Shown: positions 16,641 to 25,283, counted from the first letter of the stretch. The stretch: DNA of 64,000 nucleotides from RCIO01 sp965232405 (GCA_965232405.1 OZ246966.1:3224001-3288000), one strand, 5' to 3'. The notes: generated by a model not told the origin, from the letters alone. Program-made: numbers and translations.

Positions 16641-17477
16641 ATGAACAGCAGCAAGGCCCTCGGCATGGCGATCAAGATCGTCGTTCTGGCTGTGATCGCA
16701 TGGTTCCTGCCCGTGCTGGCGCTGGTCTATCTGGTGTTCGGCGTCATCGATGTCGCGCGCCACAAGAACATCGATGGCGCGCTTCTCAAAAGCTATTTCC
16801 TCGGCAATGGCGTGCTGACCTGGATCCTGTCGCCGTTCAACCTGTTCACCGACCTGATCAGCAGCAGCCGCAACCCGGTCATGTGGCGTCCGGAAAATTT
16901 CTCCGGCGAGCACCGCAAGGAGATCGAGGATCTGCTCAAGGCCTTCGACGACAATCGCGAGACGATTATCACCGAGATCGGCAAGCAGATGGAAGGCAAA
17001 AAGCGCGGCATGGTGTTCTTCAAATGGTACGACAAGCCGGCCGACCAGAGCATCCCCGATTTCAACCGTGAGTGGAAATTCATCAAGACCATCGGCGTCT
17101 CGGTGTTCAACGCCAAGGAGGCGACGCGGTTGCATTACGGTCCGGTGCGCGTCACCGTGCGCCTGCTCTACAACCTCAATCCGCGCAAAAGCGACAACAT
17201 CTTCCTCGAGGTCGATGGCCGGAAATATTTCTGGCATGACGACCCGCTGATCATCTTTGACGACACGGTCAATCACCGCTCCATCAACGGCGAGGACTGG
17301 CCGCGTTTCGTCGCTTTTGTCGATGTGCTGCGCCCCTCCCGCTTCACGGCCCTGCAGAACGCGATGGTGGCCGTCCTCGCCGCTTTCCAGAAGGTCAACG
17401 GCATCTTCTACACCAACTGGACGCAGATGAAGCTGAAGGGCAACAAGCCCGCCTCCGCCGAGGGAAACGCGAAATGA
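16641..17477 (+). CDS. Membrane-anchored aspartyl/asparaginyl beta-hydroxylase-like protein
   Basis: A 278-residue protein with an N-terminal membrane segment (IKIVVLAVIAWFLPVLALVY) and a soluble domain resembling the AspH cupin fold. WHDDPLIIFDDTVNHRSING, followed by an arginine-containing strand (VDVLRPSRF), matches the family pattern of Fe(II)-binding His residues and a 2-oxoglutarate-binding Arg. Relatives include LpxO-type lipid A hydroxylases, so a lipid rather than a protein substrate is possible. Its stop overlaps the first VOC gene (ATGA), placing it at the head of a coupled cluster that runs to cimA. Start chosen at 16641 with TGGAG upstream. Confidence 0.75.
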   Translation: MNSSKALGMAIKIVVLAVIAWFLPVLALVYLVFGVIDVARHKNIDGALLKSYFLGNGVLTWILSPFNLFTDLISSSRNPVMWRPENFSGEHRKEIEDLLKAFDDNRETIITEIGKQMEGKKRGMVFFKWYDKPADQSIPDFNREWKFIKTIGVSVFNAKEATRLHYGPVRVTVRLLYNLNPRKSDNIFLEVDGRKYFWHDDPLIIFDDTVNHRSINGEDWPRFVAFVDVLRPSRFTALQNAMVAVLAAFQKVNGIFYTNWTQMKLKGNKPASAEGNAK

Positions 17478-17857
17478 TCGACCATACCGGCATCAACGTT
17501 TCGGACTGGGCAAAGGCGAAGGCGTTCTACGATGCGGCCTTTGCGGCCATTGGCGCCAGGCTGGTGATGACGGTGCCGAAGGAGTTCACCGGCGGCGCCA
17601 ATGTCGGCGGTTATGGCCGCTCCAAGCCGGATTTCTGGCTCCATGAAGGCGGCGAGACGGGTCCCGGCCGGCACTATGCTTTCAGCGTCGACACCCGTGC
17701 TGCGGTGGACGCCTTCTACGAGGCCGCGATGTCCGCCGGCGGTCGCGACAACGGCAAGCCCGGACCGCGCCCGCAATATCACGAGCACTATTACGGCGCG
17801 TTCGTGCTCGACCCCGACGGCAACAATGTCGAAGCCGTCTGCCACAAACCGGAGTGA
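17474..17857 (+). CDS. VOC (glyoxalase-fold) protein, copy 1
   Basis: A 127-residue single-module vicinal oxygen chelate protein. The typical start IDHTGINVSDWAKAKAFYDAAF and the end GAFVLDPDGNNVEAVCH are the two halves of a glyoxalase/bleomycin-resistance fold, with the His near residue 4, a Tyr/His in the YYGAF strand and a Glu in NNVEAV as the usual metal triad. It overlaps the hydroxylase gene (ATGA) and is followed 10 bases later by a close paralogue. Substrate unknown: members range from glyoxalase I to dioxygenases and thiol transferases. Confidence 0.85.
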   Translation: MIDHTGINVSDWAKAKAFYDAAFAAIGARLVMTVPKEFTGGANVGGYGRSKPDFWLHEGGETGPGRHYAFSVDTRAAVDAFYEAAMSAGGRDNGKPGPRPQYHEHYYGAFVLDPDGNNVEAVCHKPE

Positions 17858-17867
17858 GGACCTCGGC

Positions 17868-18248
17868 ATGTTCGACCATGCGAGCATTGCGGTATCGGAC
17901 TGGACAAAGTCGAAGGCGTTCTACGACGCCGCCTTTGCGGCTATTGGCGCAAAGCTGCTGGAGGCGCCCATGCAGACGGATGGCAACACCCGCGAGGCCG
18001 GATATGAACGCGGCGGCGCTGATTTCTGGCTGGGCGACGGCGGCGAACCCGGGCCCGGACGCCACTACGCATTCCGCGTCGACAGCCGCGCCAGGGTCGA
18101 CGCCTTCTATGAGGCTGCGATGGCCGCCGGCGGCCGCGACAATGGCAAGCCGGGCCTCAGGCCGCGCTACCACGAGAACTATTACGGGGCGTTCGTGCTC
18201 GACCCCGACGGCAACAACATTGAAGCCGTCTGCCACGATCCGGAATGA
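17868..18248 (+). CDS. VOC (glyoxalase-fold) protein, copy 2
   Basis: A 126-residue paralogue of the preceding gene, co-linear along its full length and nearly identical in the segments AFYDAAFAAIGAK, GPGRHYAF, VDAFYEAAMAAGGRDNGKPG and YYGAFVLDPDGNN. The central loop (LEAPMQTDGNTREAGYERG) has diverged most, so the two may prefer different ligands. The same likely metal ligands are retained. The start ATG is 10 bases after the first copy's stop. Clearly a tandem duplication within the operon. Confidence 0.85.
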   Translation: MFDHASIAVSDWTKSKAFYDAAFAAIGAKLLEAPMQTDGNTREAGYERGGADFWLGDGGEPGPGRHYAFRVDSRARVDAFYEAAMAAGGRDNGKPGLRPRYHENYYGAFVLDPDGNNIEAVCHDPE

Positions 18249-18255
18249 CAACGCC

Positions 18256-18744
18256 ATGAGCCTCGACAACAAACCGGTCTATTCCGGCGGCTGCCAGTGC
18301 GGCGCCGTGCGCTTCCGCGTGGAGGGTGCGTTGTCGAACGTTTCGGTCTGCCATTGCCGCATGTGCCAGAAGGCGTTCGGCAATTTCTACGCGCCGCTGG
18401 CCACGACGCCCGATGGCGGCCTGACATGGACACGCGGAGAACCCAAGCGCTATCGCTCATCAAACCATGTGCTGCGCGGCTTCTGCGCCGACTGCGGCAC
18501 GCCGCTGACCTTCGAGGCGCCCGACGGTGTGGCGCTGGCCATCGGCGCGTTCGACAATCCTGCCGAACTGGCGCCCACCATTCAGTGGGGTACGGAGGGC
18601 AAGCTGCCTTATGTCGACGCCATTCCTGGCCTGCCGGGCGAACCGACGGAAGCAGATGCGGACGCCAAATATCTCGCTGACCTCGTGAACTACCAGCACC
18701 CGGACCACGACACCGAGAGCTGGCCGCCGGAGGGCAAGCAATGA
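18256..18744 (+). CDS. GFA-family zinc protein, copy 1
   Basis: A 162-residue member of the glutathione-dependent formaldehyde-activating (GFA/CENP-V) family. Zinc ligands appear as CQCG (near residue 13), CHCRMC (~33-38) and CADC (~79-82). The family was named from Gfa of Paracoccus, which speeds S-hydroxymethylglutathione formation, but most members have unproven functions. It ends in an unusual HPDHDTESWPPE motif shared with the next gene. It starts 7 bases after the second VOC stop and overlaps the second GFA gene (ATGA). Confidence 0.85.
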   Translation: MSLDNKPVYSGGCQCGAVRFRVEGALSNVSVCHCRMCQKAFGNFYAPLATTPDGGLTWTRGEPKRYRSSNHVLRGFCADCGTPLTFEAPDGVALAIGAFDNPAELAPTIQWGTEGKLPYVDAIPGLPGEPTEADADAKYLADLVNYQHPDHDTESWPPEGKQ

Positions 18745-19202
18745 GCATCACCGGCGGCTGCCAGTGCGGCGCGGTGCGCTATCGGGCCGAGAGCCTCGGC
18801 CGCGCCTCGATATGCCATTGCCGCATGTGCCAGAAGGCGTTCGGCTCATTCTTTGGCCCGCTGGTCACCGCTGTTGCGCTTGAGTGGACACGCGGCGCGC
18901 CGAAGATCTTTGCAAGCTCCAACGTCGTGAAGCGCGGCTTTTGCGCTGATTGCGGCACGCCCCTGACATATGACTACGGCGCGACCGACATCGAGATCGC
19001 CATCGGCACGCTGGACAATCCCGAACTGGCGTCGCCGGTCATTCAGGTAAATCCGGCCGACAGGCTGTCCTTCTTCGAGGCGCTGCACGCGCTGCCATGG
19101 CGCGAGCCCAATGCCGCCGTCGATGCCTTCATGGCGTCGGTGAAAGGCCACCAGCATCCCGACCACGACACCGAGACGTGGCCGCCGGAGAACGAGCAAT
19201 GA
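18741..19202 (+). CDS. GFA-family zinc protein, copy 2
   Basis: A 153-residue paralogue of the preceding gene with the same zinc pattern (GGCQCGAVRY, CHCRMCQKAFG, GFCADCGTPLTY) and the same C-terminal HPDHDTETWPPE motif. The middle (FASSNVVKRG versus YRSSNHVLRG) shows clear common descent but moderate divergence. Its start overlaps the first GFA stop, and its stop overlaps the cimA start, both as ATGA. The gene is therefore locked into a translational chain that ends in citramalate synthase. Confidence 0.85.
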   Translation: MSITGGCQCGAVRYRAESLGRASICHCRMCQKAFGSFFGPLVTAVALEWTRGAPKIFASSNVVKRGFCADCGTPLTYDYGATDIEIAIGTLDNPELASPVIQVNPADRLSFFEALHALPWREPNAAVDAFMASVKGHQHPDHDTETWPPENEQ

Positions 19203-20812
19203 CCAAAGAACGCATCTATCTTTTCGATACTACTCTCAGAGACGGCCAACAGACGCCGGGCGTCGATTTCTCGGTCGAGGACAAGATACTCATTGCCCGC
19301 ATGCTGGACGAGTTCGGCCTGGATTATGTCGAAGGCGGCTACCCCGGCGCGAACCCGACCGACACCGAGTTTTTTGCCGAGAAGCGGACGCAGAAATCGT
19401 CCTTCGTCGCCTTCGGCATGACCAAGCGAGCAGGCGTGTCGGTGTCCAACGATCCGGGAGTGACGGCGCTCATCCAGTCGCAGTCGGACGCGATCTGCTA
19501 CGTCGCCAAATCGTGGGACTATCATGTTCGCGTGGCGCTCGGCTGCACCAATGAGGAAAATCTGGAATCGATCAGCCAGTCGGTCGAAGCGTCGAACGCG
19601 GCCGGCAAGGAGACGATGGTCGACTGCGAGCATTTCTTCGATGGCTACAAGGCAAATCCGGACTACGCGCTGGCCTGCGCAAAGGCCGCTCACGACGCCG
19701 GCGCGCGCTGGGTGGTGCTGTGCGACACCAATGGCGGCACACAGACGGCCGAGATCGGCGAAATCGTCGGCAAGGTGATCGCGGCAGGTATTCCGGGCGA
19801 TCGTCTGGGCATTCACGCCCATGACGACACCGGTCAGGCGGTGGCAAACAGTCTGGCCGCGCTCGACGCCGGCGTGCGGCAGGTGCAGGGCACGCTGAAC
19901 GGCATCGGAGAGCGCTGCGGCAACGCCAACCTGATCTCCATCATCCCGACGCTGATGCTGAAGCCCGCCTTTGCCGACCGGTTCGAGACTGGCGTGTCGG
20001 CAGAGGCGTTGGCCAACATCACCCGGCTGTCGCGCGGTTTCGACGAACTGCTCAACCGCGCGCCCGAAACACAGGCGCCCTATGTCGGCGCGTCCGCCTT
20101 TACCACCAAGGCGGGCATCCACGCTTCGGCGCTGATGAAAGAGCCGGAAACCTATGAGCATGTGCCGCCGGAGACGGTCGGCAATGCGCGGCGCGTCATG
20201 GTGTCGGATCAGGGCGGCAAGTCGAACTTTCTGGCCGAACTGAAACGGCGCGGCATCGAGGTCTCGAAGGACGATCCGCGGCTCGACACGCTGATCTCGC
20301 TGGTCAAGGAGCGCGAGGCGCAGGGTTACGCCTATGAGGGCGCGGATGCGAGCTTCGACCTTCTGGCGCGACGCACCCTCGGTCGCGTGCCCGAATTCTT
20401 CAAGGTCGATTCGTTTCGCTGCATGGTCGAGCGCAGGTTCGACGCCAACGGCAATCTCAAGACCGTGTCGGAAGCGGTCGTCAAAGTCACGATCGATGGC
20501 GAAACATACCTGTCGGTGGCCGAGGGCGACGGCCCGGTCAACGCGCTCGACATCGCGCTGCGCAAGGATCTCGGCAAGTATCAGGACGAGATCGCCGACA
20601 TGGAACTGGCCGACTTCAAGGTGCGTATCCTCAATGGCGGCACCGAGGCCATCACCCGTGTTCTGATTGAATCGCACGACGCGTCCGGCGCGCGCTGGTG
20701 GACGGTCGGCGTTTCGGAAAACATCATCGACGCATCGTTCCAGGCGCTGATGGACGCCATCAACTTCAAGCTGGTGAAGAACCGGGACGACAAGGTGATC
20801 GCGGCGGAGTAG
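19199..20812 (+). CDS. cimA: (R)-citramalate synthase
   Basis: A 537-residue enzyme of the isopropylmalate/homocitrate synthase family. YLFDTTLRDGQQTPGVDFS is the DRE-TIM start with the catalytic Arg-Asp, and HAHDDTGQAVANSLAAL carries the metal-binding His residues. The C-terminal third is the LeuA-type allosteric domain. The FDTTLRDG and YVEGGYPGANPTD pattern fits the CimA branch (TIGR00977), which condenses pyruvate and acetyl-CoA toward isoleucine. The ATG overlaps the GFA stop. Feedback by isoleucine is typical of the family. The ORF is open 102 bases further upstream but that part belongs to the GFA gene. Confidence 0.92.
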   Translation: MTKERIYLFDTTLRDGQQTPGVDFSVEDKILIARMLDEFGLDYVEGGYPGANPTDTEFFAEKRTQKSSFVAFGMTKRAGVSVSNDPGVTALIQSQSDAICYVAKSWDYHVRVALGCTNEENLESISQSVEASNAAGKETMVDCEHFFDGYKANPDYALACAKAAHDAGARWVVLCDTNGGTQTAEIGEIVGKVIAAGIPGDRLGIHAHDDTGQAVANSLAALDAGVRQVQGTLNGIGERCGNANLISIIPTLMLKPAFADRFETGVSAEALANITRLSRGFDELLNRAPETQAPYVGASAFTTKAGIHASALMKEPETYEHVPPETVGNARRVMVSDQGGKSNFLAELKRRGIEVSKDDPRLDTLISLVKEREAQGYAYEGADASFDLLARRTLGRVPEFFKVDSFRCMVERRFDANGNLKTVSEAVVKVTIDGETYLSVAEGDGPVNALDIALRKDLGKYQDEIADMELADFKVRILNGGTEAITRVLIESHDASGARWWTVGVSENIIDASFQALMDAINFKLVKNRDDKVIAAE

Positions 20813-20819
20813 GAGCGTG

Positions 20820-20915
20820 CTTCGAGGCTCGCCTGACGGCCAGCACCTCAACATGAGGAACGTTGGGCGCCAGCTTCCCTCACCCTGAGGTGCTTCGCAA
20901 AGCGAGGCCGCGAAG
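20820..20915. repeat. REP/BIME-like inverted repeat pair
   Basis: Two imperfect inverted arms, 20820-20858 and 20878-20915, each contain a CTTCG...GCACCTCA...TGAGG type sequence in opposite orientation. The wording (CCTCACCCTGAGGTGC...GCGAAG) is that of the abundant palindromic intergenic repeats of Hyphomicrobiales genomes as I remember them. It lies between cimA and rarD and could act as a transcript-end stabiliser or attenuator. Confidence 0.65.
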
Positions 20916-21015
20916 GGCCAGCTTGATCCTCAACCAATCTGAATGGTTGGATCACAATAATACGCTGGTCTGGCCGGCCTGGCTGTCATACCTCACGACT
21001 CTAACGGAGACGATC

Positions 21016-21957
21016 ATGCAGGAGCGCCCAGCGCCCTCGGAGGCGACGCCGACCAATGTGCCGGCGGCAGGAACGAGCGAGGCTGAAGCTACGCGCGGCT
21101 TCTTCTTCGCGCTTTCGGCCTACGGACTGTGGGGTTTTCTGCCGCTCTACATGAAGGCCGTGGCACACATCCCCGCAGTCGAGGTGCTTGCCCACCGCAT
21201 ACTCTGGTCCGTGCCCGTGGCAGGCGTGGTTCTGCTCGCGCTTGGCCGCACCGCCGACATCAAGGCTGCGATCCGCTCGCCGCGCACGCTGGCGATGGCG
21301 GCGCTGACGGCTGCCATTATTTCGGTCAATTGGGGCATCTATGTCTGGGCGATCGCCGTCGACCGGGCAGTGGAAACTGCGCTTGGCTATTACATCAATC
21401 CGCTGGTGACTGTTGCGCTGGGCGCCGTGCTGCTTGGCGAGCGGCTCAACCGGCTGCAAATGATCGCCGTGGGCCTCGCGGTCGTCGCGGTCGGGGTGCT
21501 GACCGTCTCCGCTGGCGGGTTGCCCTGGGTGTCGCTGGTACTCGCCTTTTCCTTCGCGGCTTATGGCTATCTCAGGAAGACGCTGCCGATTGGCCCGAGC
21601 CAGGGCTTTTTCCTCGAAGTGCTGATCCTGTCGCCGGTGGCTCTGGGATACCTCGTCTGGCTGGCTCTGGCCGGTAAGGGGCAGTTCGGACCGTCGGACC
21701 CGGCAGGCATGGCGTTGTTGATGTTCTCCGGTCCGGCAACGGCCGTTCCGCTGATCCTCTACGCATTCGGCGCCAAGCTCTTGCGCATCTCCACCATCGG
21801 CATCATGCAATACACCGCGCCGACCATTATCGCGCTGATTGCAATCTTCGTCTTCGGCGAACCGTTCGGCATAGAGCGCATCGTCGCCTTCGCGCTGATC
21901 TGGACGGCGCTCGCACTCTACACCTGGTCGATGTTCAGGACCGCATCGGGGAAATAG
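21016..21957 (+). CDS. rarD: EamA-family permease RarD
   Basis: A 313-residue, ten-helix drug/metabolite transporter with two EamA repeats. The segment GFFFALSAYGLWGFLPLYMKA, with VEVLAHRILWSVP after it, is the N-terminal signature of the RarD subfamily (first named for chloramphenicol-sensitivity). SVNWGIYVWAI and GYYINPLVTVALGAVLLGERL are also diagnostic. Substrate unproven. The ATG at 21016 has CGGAGACG upstream; ORF upstream of it overlaps the REP-like element and is not coding. The GST gene follows 3 bases later. Confidence 0.88.
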   Translation: MQERPAPSEATPTNVPAAGTSEAEATRGFFFALSAYGLWGFLPLYMKAVAHIPAVEVLAHRILWSVPVAGVVLLALGRTADIKAAIRSPRTLAMAALTAAIISVNWGIYVWAIAVDRAVETALGYYINPLVTVALGAVLLGERLNRLQMIAVGLAVVAVGVLTVSAGGLPWVSLVLAFSFAAYGYLRKTLPIGPSQGFFLEVLILSPVALGYLVWLALAGKGQFGPSDPAGMALLMFSGPATAVPLILYAFGAKLLRISTIGIMQYTAPTIIALIAIFVFGEPFGIERIVAFALIWTALALYTWSMFRTASGK

Positions 21958-21960
21958 CCC

Positions 21961-22644
21961 ATGTACGAACTGGTGATGGCCAACAAGAACTACTCCTCAT
22001 GGTCGCTCCGACCATGGGTGCTGATGAAGGCGAGGGGCATTCCGTTCACCGAGCGGCTGATCCCGTTTCCGGGCGGCGACAGCTACGCGACCTATCGCCC
22101 GCATTCGCCGTCGGGGCGCGTGCCGTGCCTGATCGATGGCGGAATGTCCGTCTGGGACTCACTTGCCATCGTGGAATACCTCGCCGAGCGGCATCCGGGC
22201 ATCTGGCCGCAGGATGCCGACGCCCGCGCGTGGTCGCGCTGCGCCGCGGCAGAGATGCACTCTGCATTCGAAACCCTGCGTGCGATGTGCGGCATGAATT
22301 GCGGCTTGCGCGTCAGGCTGCATGAACAGCCGGCGAAGCTGGAGCGCGACATTTCCCGCATCGGCGAACTGTGGAACGAGGGTCTGACCCGCTTCGGCGG
22401 GCCATATCTGGCGGGTGCAGAATTCAGCGCCGTCGATGCCTTCTTTGCCCCGGTCGTGTTCAGAGCGCAGACCTATGCGCTCGATTTCGGCGGTCAGTCC
22501 GCTGCCTACATGAAGCGCATTCTGGCCGAACCGGCGATACGTGAATGGTATGAGACGGCCCTTGCGGAAAGCTGGCGCGAACCGGGTCACGAGGAAGAAG
22601 CCATGCAATTCGGCGAACTGATCGCCGATCTGCGCAACGGCTGA
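21961..22644 (+). CDS. Glutathione S-transferase family protein
   Basis: A 227-residue cytosolic GST. The thioredoxin-like N-terminal domain begins MYELVMANKNYSSWSLRPWV with the likely catalytic Ser in the SSWSLR loop, and SPSGRVPCLIDGG then WDSLAIVEYLAERH form the glutathione-binding region. The C-terminal helical domain has the usual AVDAFFAPVVFR N-capping segment. It lies 3 bases after rarD with GGGGAAA as ribosome site, so the two are co-transcribed. It ends 7 bases from the convergent LOG gene. Substrate unknown. Confidence 0.88.
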   Translation: MYELVMANKNYSSWSLRPWVLMKARGIPFTERLIPFPGGDSYATYRPHSPSGRVPCLIDGGMSVWDSLAIVEYLAERHPGIWPQDADARAWSRCAAAEMHSAFETLRAMCGMNCGLRVRLHEQPAKLERDISRIGELWNEGLTRFGGPYLAGAEFSAVDAFFAPVVFRAQTYALDFGGQSAAYMKRILAEPAIREWYETALAESWREPGHEEEAMQFGELIADLRNG

Positions 22645-22651
22645 GCGGCGT

Positions 22652-23260
22652 TTATAGCTTTTCGATCACAGCTTCGTCCGCAGCGTCCGAATCGGACGCC
22701 CGGGCTGCTTCCACAATTGCCGGCACGATGTCTTCCGCCTTGTCGACGACGATCGGCCTGATGCGGTGCGTGCTGTGAATGAAGCCTTCCGCCTTCATGT
22801 GGTCGAGCAGTGCCAAAAGCGGGTTCCAGAACCCGTCTATGTTCGCGAGAACAATGGGCTTTTCGTGCCGGCCTAGCTGCGCCCAGGTCATGATCTCGAC
22901 GATCTCTTCCAGCGTTCCGATGCCGCCCGGCATCGCCACGAATGAGTCCGATTTCTCATACATGGTGTGTTTGCGGGTGTGCATGTCCTCGGTCACGATG
23001 AGTTCGTCGAAGTCCGGCGGTTTGGCCCCGGCCGCTTCCTTGCGGATCAGGAAACGCGGGATAATGCCCGTGATCTTGCCGCCGGCGTCCGAGGCTCCGT
23101 GAGCGACAGCGCCCATGATTCCCTGGGTGCCGCCGCCATAGACGAGTGTCATGCCGGCATCCGCGATGGCGCGGCCGAGCACTGTCGCCGCCGCCTGATA
23201 GGTATCGGAGCGGCCCGGGGAGGAGCCGCAATAGACGCACACAGATTGTATCGAGCCCAT
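22652..23260 (-). CDS. LOG-family nucleoside 5'-monophosphate phosphoribohydrolase
   Basis: A 202-residue TIGR00730/LOG protein that cleaves the N-glycosidic bond of nucleoside monophosphates; plant and some bacterial members release free cytokinin. Signatures: VCVYCGSSPG, LVYGGGTQGIMG and the catalytic PGGIGTLEE, with the Arg/Lys of HTRKHTMYE. It is not a lysine decarboxylase despite old annotations. The ATG at 23260 is shared with the usual family start. Convergent with the GST gene, divergent from the LysM protein gene. Confidence 0.9.
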   Translation of the reverse strand: MGSIQSVCVYCGSSPGRSDTYQAAATVLGRAIADAGMTLVYGGGTQGIMGAVAHGASDAGGKITGIIPRFLIRKEAAGAKPPDFDELIVTEDMHTRKHTMYEKSDSFVAMPGGIGTLEEIVEIMTWAQLGRHEKPIVLANIDGFWNPLLALLDHMKAEGFIHSTHRIRPIVVDKAEDIVPAIVEAARASDSDAADEAVIEKL

Positions 23261-23372
23261 GAATCCATAGGGCCGACCGGGCGCAACCGGGTCAAGGCGC
23301 GGCGGGCGTTTTTCTTGTTAGCCCCCTGAAAACACGCTACACCTCGGCTAACAACGCGAAGGAAACGGGAAC

Positions 23373-25196
23373 ATGATCGCCAACTGGGTCAAGGTTGTCT
23401 GGATATTGATCGGTGGCACGGCTGCGGCCGCGGGCGCGGCCTATGTTGGCGGCGTTTTCGAACCTTCGCCCGGAAGCGCGCCGATTGAGGCCGCGGTGCA
23501 GCAGCCGCGGTCGGGTCAGGAAGGCGTTGGCAAGGAAGCGTCAGCGACCGGGGAAGCCGCCGCCGAGCAGCCGGGCACGGACGAGACAAAGACCGGGGAG
23601 GGCGAACAGGTTGCCTCGCTGCCGCCGGCCGATGAAGCGACGGATGAGACCGCTCCCGGCGAACAGGCAGCCGCTGAACCCGCTGTCATCGTTCCGGCCT
23701 TCGATCTGGTCCGTGTCGAACCGGACGGTTCGGTGGTGATCGCAGGCAGCGCGTCTCCCAATTCCACTGTTGAGGTAATCGCGGGCGCATCGGTCATCGG
23801 CACCGACAGGGCCGGGCCGGGTGGCGACTTCGCCGTCGTTCTGGACGATCCGCTGAAGCCCGGCGACTACACGGTCGTGCTTCGTGCAACGACGGAAGAC
23901 AATGTCGTTGCGAGTTCCGCGCAGACGGCAATCATCGCGGTCCCGGAAACCGACAGCGGCCAGGTTCTGGCGCTTGTCGAGGAGCCGGGCGCGCCGAGCC
24001 GTCTGATCACCGTTCCAACCGCACCTGAATCCAAGGAAAAGCCGGAAATGCCGGCCAAGGGCGATCGCCCCGCAGCCAACAGTGCCGAAGAGGGTGAAGG
24101 CGTCGCCGCTGCGGAAGAAACTGCGCCTTCGGACGAGAGCAAGCCGGAAATGACGGCAGCTGCGGAAGAGCCTGCCGAAAAAACCGAAATGGCCGCCAAG
24201 GAAACGGAACTGACTGGCGATGTCGCCGATGCCGAGGCACCAGCTGAGGAGCAGGTCGCCGCCGTCGAACAGCCCGCCGCCGAAGCCGTCGAGACGGCCG
24301 AACCGGCGAAACCCGCAGCACCTGCGCGTGTTGCCGTCGAGGCTGTTGAGATCGAAGGCCGCGACGTCTTTGTCGCCGGTTATGCCGAGGCTGGCGCGAC
24401 TGTGCGCGTCTATGCCAATGACATCCTTCTGGGGCAAGCCGTGGCTTCCGATGCCGGACGCTTCCTGATCGAGGCGGAAAAGGACCTTCCGGTTGGCGAC
24501 TACATCGTGCGCGCTGACATGCTGAGCGCCGACAATGCCGACGTGATTGCGCGTGCCGCCGTGCCGTTCGAGCGCGAGCCGGGCGAGAAGGTTGCTGCCG
24601 TCGCCGGGCCGCAGCCGTCAGGGGAAACGGCAGCCGACGCTGAGGGCGGGACCGCGACCGAGATGGCCGATACATCCGGTGACGAACAAGAGCCGGAAGA
24701 GCAGATGGCGGCCAAGGAAACGGATTCCGGCTCGCAGGCCGGCGGTTCGGCCACCTCCGATACCGCTGCGCTTGATCTCGGCGAGAGTGACAATGCCACG
24801 GACATGAAATCTGGCGACAGCGCCGCGAAAGTGGACGATGACGCGACCATGCAGGCGTCTGCGGAGGCCGGCGGCGATGGCGAGGTCGCAATGCAGGAGG
24901 CGACGGCGCCGAAACTGCAAAATGTCAGTGGCGCGGTCATCATTCGCCGCGGCGATACGCTTTGGCGGCTGTCGCGCCGCGTCTATGGGCGCGGTGTTCG
25001 CTACACCACTATCTACCTTGCCAATCAGGACCAGATTTCCGATCCGGACAGGATCTGGCCGGGCCAGGTATTCTCCGTGCCGGGCGAGACGGAGGAGGGC
25101 GAAGAGGCCGATATGTCGGCGGTTGCCGAGCAGATGGCCTCCGACGAAGCCTCTTCCGATAAGAAGCCGGAAGACGTGGCAAGCAGCCAGGATTAG
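23373..25196 (+). CDS. Large acidic LysM protein with two Ig-like modules
   Basis: A 607-residue envelope protein. The N-terminal segment VVWILIGGTAAAAGAAYVGGV anchors or exports it. Low-complexity Ala/Glu/Pro-rich linkers (residues ~35-100, 215-320 and 400-520) separate two bacterial Ig-like beta modules (~108-185 and ~325-388, each with GSV-STVEV-PGDYTV-type strands). A C-terminal LysM domain follows (~525-575: GDTLWRLSRRVYG, IYLANQDQI and IWPGQVFSVP). Peptidoglycan binding by LysM is expected. Similar proteins occur in rhizobia without known role. Good ribosome site (GAAGGAAAC). Confidence 0.8.
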   Translation: MIANWVKVVWILIGGTAAAAGAAYVGGVFEPSPGSAPIEAAVQQPRSGQEGVGKEASATGEAAAEQPGTDETKTGEGEQVASLPPADEATDETAPGEQAAAEPAVIVPAFDLVRVEPDGSVVIAGSASPNSTVEVIAGASVIGTDRAGPGGDFAVVLDDPLKPGDYTVVLRATTEDNVVASSAQTAIIAVPETDSGQVLALVEEPGAPSRLITVPTAPESKEKPEMPAKGDRPAANSAEEGEGVAAAEETAPSDESKPEMTAAAEEPAEKTEMAAKETELTGDVADAEAPAEEQVAAVEQPAAEAVETAEPAKPAAPARVAVEAVEIEGRDVFVAGYAEAGATVRVYANDILLGQAVASDAGRFLIEAEKDLPVGDYIVRADMLSADNADVIARAAVPFEREPGEKVAAVAGPQPSGETAADAEGGTATEMADTSGDEQEPEEQMAAKETDSGSQAGGSATSDTAALDLGESDNATDMKSGDSAAKVDDDATMQASAEAGGDGEVAMQEATAPKLQNVSGAVIIRRGDTLWRLSRRVYGRGVRYTTIYLANQDQISDPDRIWPGQVFSVPGETEEGEEADMSAVAEQMASDEASSDKKPEDVASSQD

Positions 25197-25241
25197 TCAA
25201 CCGCTGCAGCGCATTCCCTGATCCGGCCAGGCCGGAGAGGG

Positions 25242-25283
25242 TTGCGCGCGACTTCTTCATCGTTTATCGTCGATTTACGATGA
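25242..25283 (+). promoter_or_regulatory. Promoter and overlapping operator of the ArsR gene
   Basis: TTGCGC (25242-25247) and TATCGT (25265-25270) lie 17 bases apart, predicting a transcription start near 25277, about three bases before the ArsR ATG (25280). A 7-bp inverted repeat, TCATCGT (25257-25263) and ACGATGA (25277-25283), flanks the -10 box and reaches into the start codon. This geometry suggests autorepression and a leaderless or nearly leaderless message. No Shine-Dalgarno is visible. Confidence 0.55.

Noticed and set aside
19043..20854. 603-codon antisense frame opposite cimA
   Set aside because: It is a mirror of a highly conserved plus-strand enzyme and has a His/Arg/Asp-rich translation typical of antisense GC-rich frames.
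25222..25234. CCGGCC-A-GGCCGG palindrome after the LysM protein gene
   Set aside because: A one-base loop cannot form a normal hairpin and there is no T-run; short GC palindromes are expected at this base composition.
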